Positions 1 through 5,432 of a stretch of 17,128 nt of DNA are shown here, piece after piece; position 1 is the first letter of the stretch; every line of letters starts with the position of its first letter. The translations under genes and the position numbers were made by a program. A model generated the notes under the pieces. That model did no database searches. It had not been told where the DNA came from and was given only the letters and a program-made list of their open reading frames with translations. Origin of the DNA: CAZAGT01 sp964484515 (lineage in GTDB: Bacteria > Desulfobacterota > DSM-4660 > Desulfatiglandales > HGW-15); assembly GCA_964484515.1 (NCBI GenBank), contig CAZAGT010000078.1, positions 1 through 17,128 on the forward strand. The letters run 5' to 3'.

Positions 1-50
1 AAAAGAGACCCCCACGGCCGGACGTTGAGTCGTTTCAAAAACCTAAAATG
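1..50 (-). repeat. Degenerate end copy of a dispersed repeat (copy C)
   Basis: Read on the minus strand, this stretch resembles positions 17067-17116. The first 14 bases match exactly as the reverse complement, and I count about 36 of 50 identities over a gapless alignment. In the frame used by the better copy at 17044 it contains a TGA stop, so it looks like a decayed remnant. The window edge cuts it off. The later part of the alignment is weak, so this is a probable rather than a certain family member. Confidence 0.5.
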
Positions 51-139
51 ATACGCCATTTTCAGATTCTTTGGAACGTGTTCGAGTTTAGGTATCAAAG
101 ACCTCATTTCATGAAATTTTATACAAGGGGTATACGGAC

Positions 140-1717
140 ATGACCGACAAGATGGAAAGCACGCCGGCTGGATTCGGCTCGTCGTCTGGGGGGGCGGTTG
201 GCGGGGATTGCCTGCACGATAGGCCGGTCGACCCGTGCACCATTGTAATTCTAGGTGCCTCGGGAGACCTGGCGGCAAGGAAGCTGATCCCGGCCCTGTA
301 TAACCTTTACATCCATGGAGGCCTACCCGATCCCTTTCTCATTATGGGCTGCGCCCGGACTGAGCTGAGCGATGCGGCCTTCCGGGATAAGATGCGGGCC
401 GCCTTGCCGGACGGGGCTCGAACGGAGCAATCAAAATGGGAGGGCTTCGCTGCCGCCCTGCACTACCGCACTCTGGATTATGTTGACCTTTCATCCTTCC
501 AAAGCCTCGCGGAGTGCATCAGCCAACTGGACCCTGATCGCCGGACGCGTGGCAACCGAATCTATTACCTGGCCATCCCGCCTTCCCTGTACGGCGACAC
601 AGCGACGATGCTAGGGCGCGCCGGTCTTGCGCGGGAAGCGGAGGGTAAACGGGGCTGGTCCAGGATCGTCGTTGAAAAACCCTTCGGCCGTGATTTACCT
701 TCGGCCGTCGCATTGGATCGAACCCTACAGACGTATTTCGAAGAACACCAGATCTTCAGGATTGATCACTACCTGGCCAAGGAGACCGTCCAAAACATCC
801 TGATGTTCCGATTTGCCAACGCCGTTTTCGAACCGATCTGGAACCGGAGGTACGTGGACTACGTCCGCGTTCTGGCAACGGAGATCCTGGGGGTCGAGCA
901 TCGCGCGGGGTATTACGAACAGGCCGGCGTCCTGCGCGACATGTTCCAGAACCATATGATGCAATTGCTGGCCCTAACGGCGATGGAACCCCCATCGCGT
1001 TTTGAAGCCGACCGGGTGAGAGATGAAAAAACAAAAGTTTTCAGGTCCTTGAGGCCATTTCCGTTGGCTGACCTGCAGGACTATTTGGTCCTGGGGCAGT
1101 ACCAGGAGGGAACGGTTGACGGCCAAAGGGTGCCGGGCTACCGCAGTGAGCCGAATGTGAATGCCAACTCGCTCACTCCTACCTTTGCCTTGATGAAGGT
1201 CTTCCTTGATAACTGGCGCTGGCAGGGTGTCCCCTTCTATCTGACATCCGGTAAGCGGTTAAAGCAGAAGCTGACCGAAATAGCGATCCAATTCAAAGAG
1301 GTTCCTCACTCCATGTTCCGCCGAGTCCTGGGCGAACACATCACGGCCAATCGAATCGTCCTCGGGGTTTACCCTGAGGAGCATATCACCCTGACCTTCC
1401 AGACAAAGGCACCGGGGGCTCAAGTCTGCCTGAGATCCGTCTCGATGGACTTCGCCTATCATGAACATTACCGGGGACCCATCCTGGACGCCTACGAGAA
1501 GCTCCTTTTGGACTGTATGCTGGGCGATCAGACCCTCTTCTGGCGCGAGGACGGGGTTGAACTCTGCTGGGCCTTTCTGGACCCGATCCTGGAGCAGTGT
1601 GAAGCCTGTGGCGATCGGGCCGAGATGCTGCAGCCTTACCAAGCCGGATCGTGGGGGCCGGAGGCGGCGCGACGGTTAGGGGTGGCGATCTGGCCCCAGG
1701 ATCAGATCGCCACCTGA
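140..1717 (+). CDS. zwf: Glucose-6-phosphate 1-dehydrogenase
   Basis: This cytosolic enzyme oxidises glucose 6-phosphate to 6-phosphoglucono-lactone with NAD(P)+, the first step of the oxidative pentose phosphate pathway. The 525-residue length is close to the family norm, allowing for an N-terminal lead of about 30 residues with low-complexity Gly/Ser. The dinucleotide-binding motif GASGDLA is at 39-45, EKPFGRD at 179-185, the substrate signature RIDHYLAKE at 207-215, and the expected catalytic histidine in QNHMMQ at about 272. The ATG at 140 has a good ribosome-binding site, AAGGGG at 125-130, nine bases upstream. The gene stands alone: neither 6-phosphogluconolactonase nor 6-phosphogluconate dehydrogenase is adjacent, and the next gene converges on it. 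No convincing promoter was found in the 139 bases before it. Identification is secure; cofactor preference cannot be read. Confidence 0.97.
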   Translation: MTDKMESTPAGFGSSSGGAVGGDCLHDRPVDPCTIVILGASGDLAARKLIPALYNLYIHGGLPDPFLIMGCARTELSDAAFRDKMRAALPDGARTEQSKWEGFAAALHYRTLDYVDLSSFQSLAECISQLDPDRRTRGNRIYYLAIPPSLYGDTATMLGRAGLAREAEGKRGWSRIVVEKPFGRDLPSAVALDRTLQTYFEEHQIFRIDHYLAKETVQNILMFRFANAVFEPIWNRRYVDYVRVLATEILGVEHRAGYYEQAGVLRDMFQNHMMQLLALTAMEPPSRFEADRVRDEKTKVFRSLRPFPLADLQDYLVLGQYQEGTVDGQRVPGYRSEPNVNANSLTPTFALMKVFLDNWRWQGVPFYLTSGKRLKQKLTEIAIQFKEVPHSMFRRVLGEHITANRIVLGVYPEEHITLTFQTKAPGAQVCLRSVSMDFAYHEHYRGPILDAYEKLLLDCMLGDQTLFWREDGVELCWAFLDPILEQCEACGDRAEMLQPYQAGSWGPEAARRLGVAIWPQDQIAT

Positions 1718-1742
1718 CTTTGGCACGGGTAAGTACTTGAAT

Positions 1743-2261
1743 TCAAAAACAACTGGGGACAAAGCGGCGGCGGCGGGCCTCTTGCCGGGTTCCGATAATG
1801 GGGTCGTATTTGGTCTCTCTTTGGACCTGCTCAATCCTAATCTTCCCGTCTACCCAGGAAAGCCGTACCGTCTTATGGGGCGTGCTCAGTGGGGCCTGCT
1901 CAAGAGGGAGGCGACGCAAGGTGAAGTGCATCATCTGCGACTTTCTCCAGCGCTTGGGATAGTACCGTGCAGGGTCGAACTCGAACCTTCCATCTTGAAC
2001 CATTGACTGGACGATGATGTGCCTGGGTGGTGAAACGATGGCCTTGCTTAATCGGCGCTCAATCCTGCGCCTCGCGGCGGTGTCCAGATCGATGCCTAAT
2101 ATTTGCGTTGGAAACTCATTTCCGGGCGGCTCCTGACCGAAATTTCGCCGCACTTCCGCCAACCCTTTGAGGATCCGAAAGGCATCCCAGAAATCAAGAT
2201 CGGTGTAGATATGATAATCGTATCTCGTCTTGGCTGGATGGCTGTAGATGATGCGAGTCAT
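1743..2261 (-). CDS. Hypothetical basic protein, family not recognised
   Basis: A 172-residue protein that I do not recognise. The ATG at 2261 was chosen because a strong Shine-Dalgarno (GGGGGAGG, around 2268-2275) precedes it with good spacing. The frame stays open upstream to 2333, but that part runs through a dispersed palindromic repeat and is unlikely to be translated. The protein begins MTRIIYSHPAKTRYDYHIYT, has no signal peptide or membrane segment, and is rich in Arg/Lys, with clusters such as ARRRIERR and EARRRR near the C-terminus. No catalytic motif is visible. It converges on zwf with a gap of only 25 bases and lies downstream of the ParA gene on the same strand, separated by repeats. 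It may be a lineage-specific or mobile-element-associated protein; nothing firmer can be said. The ribosome-binding site is the main evidence that it is real. Confidence 0.55.
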   Translation of the reverse strand: MTRIIYSHPAKTRYDYHIYTDLDFWDAFRILKGLAEVRRNFGQEPPGNEFPTQILGIDLDTAARRRIERRLSKAIVSPPRHIIVQSMVQDGRFEFDPARYYPKRWRKSQMMHFTLRRLPLEQAPLSTPHKTVRLSWVDGKIRIEQVQRETKYDPIIGTRQEARRRRFVPSCF

Positions 2262-2301
2262 CCCAATTCCTCCCCCTCGTCGGCTGTCGCAAAGCGCCCA
2301 T

Positions 2302-2345
2302 CTGCCGTTCGACATGCTCACGGCCCTGAGCAAAGCCGATGGGCT
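2302..2345. repeat. Dispersed intergenic palindrome (TTCGAC..GCTCA..TGAGC type)
   Basis: TGCTCA at 2315-2320 and TGAGCA at 2327-2332 form a perfect six-base stem around a six-base loop. Outside it, TTCGAC (2308-2313) faces a partly matching GCCGAT (2335-2340). The layout matches a short palindrome scattered in many environmental bacterial genomes and often mistranslated into spurious peptides. Family membership is from memory and this copy is degenerate. Confidence 0.6.
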
Positions 2346-2398
2346 GCGTTACCCTCGCCCTTCGTCGCTGCGACGTACACCAGAGGCCCAAGGCGCAA

Positions 2399-2478
2399 GG
2401 CATTAGGCATTAGGGAAAAAGAAAACATGAAACCCTCCCTTGTCTTTCCCTCGAGCCTCAGGCCTCATGCCTCATGCC
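2399..2478. repeat. Inverted pair of 7-base tandem repeats
   Basis: CATTAGG occurs twice in tandem at 2401-2414, and GCCTCAT/GCCTCAG-type units run in tandem at about 2455-2478. The two blocks are related in inverted orientation: 2399-2414 and 2463-2478 match in 14 of 16 positions as reverse complements. Inside them, GGGAAA (2413-2418) faces TTTCCC (2445-2450), so a long imperfect hairpin is possible. There is no coding signal here. It separates the ParA gene from the small hypothetical gene. Confidence 0.6.
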
Positions 2479-2548
2479 GAAAAATCTCTACGCCTCGTTC
2501 CTCAGGATCTCGGAAGCCTAGTATCTAAACATTTTCCGCCAGCCTCCT

Positions 2549-2572
2549 AAAAAGCCTGTTCTCCGACGGGCT
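2549..2572 (-). terminator. Possible weak intrinsic terminator after the ParA gene
   Basis: Read on the minus strand just past the ParA stop codon, AGCCCGT, a six-base loop and ACAGGCT are followed by TTTT. The stem has seven positions with one C/A mismatch, so it is weak. Position and the T-run support it; energetics were not computed. Confidence 0.35.
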
Positions 2573-2587
2573 CCTGGGGGCGTCAAT

Positions 2588-3337
2588 CTAACGAATGCGG
2601 AGTCTCAAGACTTCGTCGCAGAGCGCGTCGTACTCCAGCGCCCCCCTCGAGGAAGGTCTGAACTGAAAGATAGGTTTGGCGGCAATGTTGGCTTGATTGA
2701 GGGATTCGCTTTTGAAAACCATGTTCTTGAGCAAGCGACGGCGGTGTTCTTCCAAGAGTTCCTCAAAGATCGCGTTCGTGCGGGTCGTCCGGCTGTCAAA
2801 CATCGTAATCAGGATACGATAGGGGACGTTGTCCTCGTCGCGTAGTTCCTGGGCGGCCCCCAGGAGGGAGTCAAGGCCTGTTACGGCGCCGACTCCGGGT
2901 TGAACCGGGATAAGCAAGATATCGGCTGCGACGAGGGCATTATAGGTCAGGATGCCAAGCACGGGTGGGCAGTCCAGGATCACCTCGCGATATTCATACC
3001 TTAGCGGCTCGAGGGCCCGGTAGAGGCGCTCCTCGCGCCGGATGCGACTGGATAGCAATTCGGCCGTTTCGGTGAGCCTTTCACTCGCGGGGATCAGATC
3101 GAGGTTCGGATCATCCGTTGGGGAAACCGATCGCACGGCTTGAGATGGGCGATCCATGATCAGATCGCCGACGTCGCGTTCAGGGGTCTCCTTTAGAAAA
3201 CAACGGGTGGCATGGGCCTGGGGATCGAGATCGACCAAAAGCGTCCGTCGATTCCGTGCCGCAAACCCTGAGGCGAGGTTGACGGCGGTGGTGGTTTTTC
3301 CGACACCGCCCTTGGTATTCGTTATCGTAATTAGCAT
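2588..3337 (-). CDS. ParA/Soj-family partition-type ATPase (orphan)
   Basis: A 249-residue cytosolic ATPase of the ParA/MinD superfamily. These proteins switch between ATP-bound dimers on DNA or membrane and ADP monomers, to position plasmids, chromosomes or protein cargo. The deviant Walker A motif KGGVGKTT is at 9-16, Walker A' VDLDPQ at 35-40 and Walker B LDCPP at 121-125. Length fits the small ParA class without an N-terminal DNA-binding domain. No parB gene or obvious parS site is adjacent, so the cargo is unknown. The neighbour is a divergently transcribed histidine kinase sharing the intergenic region, and the next gene downstream is a small hypothetical protein beyond a repeat region. 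The start is the ATG at 3337, preceded by purine-rich AAGAGGGG. A perfect sigma-70 promoter lies about 100 bases upstream. The family call is secure; the role is not. Confidence 0.93.
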   Translation of the reverse strand: MLITITNTKGGVGKTTTAVNLASGFAARNRRTLLVDLDPQAHATRCFLKETPERDVGDLIMDRPSQAVRSVSPTDDPNLDLIPASERLTETAELLSSRIRREERLYRALEPLRYEYREVILDCPPVLGILTYNALVAADILLIPVQPGVGAVTGLDSLLGAAQELRDEDNVPYRILITMFDSRTTRTNAIFEELLEEHRRRLLKNMVFKSESLNQANIAAKPIFQFRPSSRGALEYDALCDEVLRLRIR

Positions 3338-3433
3338 CCCCTCTTACCCCCGGTGGATGGCATCGGGCAATCCCAATTGTGCCGACCATTCAAATCTTAT
3401 TAGCATTTTCAATACCTTACAATTATGCCTGGG

Positions 3434-3462
3434 ATTATAGCCGCCCCGCTGGGCGGTGTCAA
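3434..3462 (-). promoter_or_regulatory. Consensus sigma-70 promoter for the ParA gene
   Basis: On the minus strand, TTGACA (3462-3457), a 17-base spacer and TATAAT (3439-3434) match the sigma-70 consensus at all 12 positions with ideal spacing. Transcription would start near 3427, giving a leader of about 90 bases before the ATG at 3337. Confidence 0.8.
3441..3456. promoter_or_regulatory. Perfect inverted repeat filling the promoter spacer (candidate operator)
   Basis: CCGCCC (3441-3446) and GGGCGG (3451-3456) are perfect reverse complements around CGCT. The dyad occupies almost the whole spacer between the -35 and -10 boxes of the ParA promoter, where a bound protein would block or remodel RNA polymerase. 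The regulator is unknown; autoregulation is only a possibility. Confidence 0.55.
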
Positions 3463-3490
3463 CCTGAGCGACGTTGATGTGCCCTGCGGG

Positions 3491-3502
3491 TGACCGCGGT
3501 CA
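3491..3502. promoter_or_regulatory. 12-base perfect palindrome TGACCGCGGTCA (candidate operator)
   Basis: The palindrome is uninterrupted. It ends one base before the -24 element of the sigma-54-like promoter of kinase 1, and lies 28 bases upstream of the -35 box of the divergent ParA promoter, so one regulator could affect both genes. The protein is unknown. Confidence 0.45.
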
Positions 3503-3503
3503 A

Positions 3504-3519
3504 TGGCACGTTTCATGCT
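3504..3519 (+). promoter_or_regulatory. Sigma-54-type promoter upstream of histidine kinase 1
   Basis: TGGCACGTTTCATGCT matches the consensus TGGCACR-N4-TTGCW at every defined position except one (A for T in the -12 box). The GG and GC dinucleotides are exactly ten bases apart. Transcription would start near 3530, leaving a long leader of about 250 bases. Confidence 0.6.
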
Positions 3520-3615
3520 CGCAAGATCTGGACATCATTGGGAATATGGCCCATTTTTCATCCCAGAGCGATCGCGGACTGTGGGAGCGTACACCAACGG
3601 ACGGGGATGAGAAAT

Positions 3616-3628
3616 GTCATGAAATGAC
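3616..3628. promoter_or_regulatory. Short inverted repeat GTCAT-GAA-ATGAC
   Basis: A perfect five-base inverted repeat with a three-base centre in the leader between the sigma-54-like promoter and kinase 1. It could be a protein-binding site, but it is short enough to be chance. Confidence 0.25.
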
Positions 3629-3744
3629 CTGCGATGATGACCCCCTCGGATAGGTAGAACGATAAGACGCACTCGAAGCGCCGATGGGCTCATCACTCCG
3701 AGCCACTTCAAGAAAAATCACGCCGGATGACGCTCAGTGAAGCA

Positions 3745-3764
3745 CCCCGTGCTCCCGCACGGGG
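3745..3764 (+). promoter_or_regulatory. Strong leader hairpin just before kinase 1
   Basis: CCCCGTGC and GCACGGGG form a perfect eight-base GC-rich stem with a TCCC loop. It ends about ten bases before the likely Shine-Dalgarno sequence for the GTG at 3788. No T-run follows, so translation control or an RNA-binding site is more likely than termination. If translation instead began at the GTG at 3737, the hairpin would be coding. Confidence 0.5.
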
Positions 3765-3787
3765 CATCCTGGCGAAGGCGAGTGAAT

Positions 3788-5386
3788 GTGGATCGACCAC
3801 CCAGCAACGATACACCCAAGTCCCAGGGTTCTCAGGACGGGGCGGATGAAACCTTTCAGGATGAAAGATATCTTCGTCCCGAAAAGTTAGATCGCCTGCT
3901 TCGAAAACACCTTCAGGGCGCCTTGGTTCGGTCAGGGGCCAGCCTCTTCATGTGGTTTTTTGTGCTGGTCGCCTTCGTGGCTAAGGTTGTTCAGGTTGAG
4001 CATTTCGTGGGGGTCAGTGCGGCGGTTGGGTTTCTGATTCTGATCAACCCGCCGACCCTATGGCTCCTAAAGAGGGTATCCCGGCGACGTCTATTCGAGT
4101 TCTGTTCCCTTTTGATCAACGCACTCGAAATCCTGGGATACACGAGCATCATCTATTTCCTGGGTGGCATCGAGGCGGCCTATCTAACCCCTATCTATGC
4201 GGCCCTGATCACCTACGTCGGTGTGGTCGCTCCTCGCAGGCTGTCGTTTATCACCGCCGGTCTCTGCTCCCTTCTGTTTTCCGCGATGGTGTTCCTTGAA
4301 TACGCCGGTCTGATCCCCCACCGGACGTTAGTCTCTCACGCCTCGCTGCCGCTCCGGGTTCAGTTGCTCTATCTCACGATTGTTATCGGGTTGCTCTATG
4401 TCGTAGCATTTATCTCAGCCTACACCGCCGATCTCCTGAAGAAAAACAGAGAGGCCCTCCGGGAGCAAAACGAAGAACTGGAACGCTCACGCACGGAATT
4501 GGGCCGTGCCGCTGAACGTCTCAAACAGAAGAACAGTCAGCTCAAGGTCGCCATCGGCAAGGCCCGTGAGTCCGACCGTTTGAAATCCGAGTTCCTCGCC
4601 AACATGAGCCACGAGCTCCGAACCCCTTTAAACCATATCATCGGTTTCACCGAGCTCATCGCGGACCGACGCTTAGGAGACCTGAACGATACTCAGGCGG
4701 AGTACCTCAATGATGTGTTGAAAAGCGGCCATCACCTTCTCGCACTCATCAATGACGTCCTCGACCTTTCCAAGATTGAGGCCGGCAAGCTGGAGCTGGT
4801 ACCGTCGGAGGTGACCCTCAAGCAACTCCTGAAGGATAGCCTCGCCATGGTTCGGCAAAAGGCGACGGCACGTCAATTGAGCCTCGTGCTCGATCTGGAC
4901 GGCATCCCGGACGTGATCACGGCGGACGAACGTAAACTCAAACAGGTCCTCTATAACCTCCTTTCAAACGCAGTGAAGTTCACACCCAACGGCGGTCGGA
5001 TTCGTTTAGCGGCCGATGTGGTCGACAGCGAGTACACCCTTGCCGAATGCAGTCATAGCGATCCTTGGGGGAAACAACGGAACAAGTGGATCTCCGCACA
5101 TCAGGTGGTGTCAAGATTCGTGCGGATCTCGGTGGAAGACAACGGGATCGGGATCAGGGCCGAGGATCAGAAACGCATCTTCGATCCCTTTGAGCAGGCT
5201 GACAATTCCGCTAGTCGCAGGTATCAAGGAACCGGCCTGGGGTTATCTCTTTCCAAGACGCTCGTGGAACTCCATGGAGGGAAGATCTGGGTCGAGAGTG
5301 CGGGGGAATCTCAGGGAACGGCCTTCCGCTTAACGCTTCCTATCGGAGTCAGGGCGCTCGCAGGCAGCCCATGTGGACTCTCATAA
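3788..5386 (+). CDS. Membrane sensor histidine kinase 1 (HisKA-HATPase)
   Basis: An inner-membrane sensor kinase of about 532 residues. After a polar N-terminus come about six hydrophobic segments at roughly 47-218. A charged coiled-coil linker (about 219-265) leads to HisKA with the phospho-acceptor in SHELRTP (H275) and HATPase_c with the N-box (NLLSNAVKF, about 390), DNGIGI (about 451) and GTGLGLSLSK (about 481-490). There is no PAS domain and no receiver. GTG 3788 was chosen because GAAGG lies at usable spacing; GTG 3782 and GTG 3737 are in-frame alternatives. The catalytic half is very close to kinase 2 (5433-7394), but the membrane part differs. No cognate response regulator is adjacent. 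The gene is divergent from the ParA gene and convergent with kinase 2, 46 bases away. A poorly conserved insert of about 30 residues sits between the N-box and the first G-box. Confidence 0.93.
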   Translation: MDRPPSNDTPKSQGSQDGADETFQDERYLRPEKLDRLLRKHLQGALVRSGASLFMWFFVLVAFVAKVVQVEHFVGVSAAVGFLILINPPTLWLLKRVSRRRLFEFCSLLINALEILGYTSIIYFLGGIEAAYLTPIYAALITYVGVVAPRRLSFITAGLCSLLFSAMVFLEYAGLIPHRTLVSHASLPLRVQLLYLTIVIGLLYVVAFISAYTADLLKKNREALREQNEELERSRTELGRAAERLKQKNSQLKVAIGKARESDRLKSEFLANMSHELRTPLNHIIGFTELIADRRLGDLNDTQAEYLNDVLKSGHHLLALINDVLDLSKIEAGKLELVPSEVTLKQLLKDSLAMVRQKATARQLSLVLDLDGIPDVITADERKLKQVLYNLLSNAVKFTPNGGRIRLAADVVDSEYTLAECSHSDPWGKQRNKWISAHQVVSRFVRISVEDNGIGIRAEDQKRIFDPFEQADNSASRRYQGTGLGLSLSKTLVELHGGKIWVESAGESQGTAFRLTLPIGVRALAGSPCGLS

Positions 5387-5432
5387 GAGGAAGAGGCAGG
5401 AGGAGAAGGCCTTCGCAGCGCCCTCGAAGCTC

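Noticed and set aside
71..125. Promoter for zwf (TTGGAA-16-TATCAA, or the TATACA at 120-125)
   Set aside because: The first pair matches the consensus poorly, and the second overlaps the ribosome-binding site, so neither is convincing.
2262..2333. N-terminal extension of the hypothetical protein to 2333
   Set aside because: It runs through a dispersed palindromic repeat, while the ATG at 2261 has a strong Shine-Dalgarno.
1737..2528. Plus-strand frames opposite the hypothetical gene (1737-2006 and 2103-2528)
   Set aside because: They have no ribosome-binding site or motif, and one of them translates repeat DNA; they are shadows of the minus-strand gene.
3394..3422. Second ParA promoter candidate, TTGTAA-17-TAAGAT on the minus strand
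   Set aside because: It is plausible by spacing but much poorer than the perfect promoter 40 bases upstream, and lies in AT-rich DNA where such matches are common.
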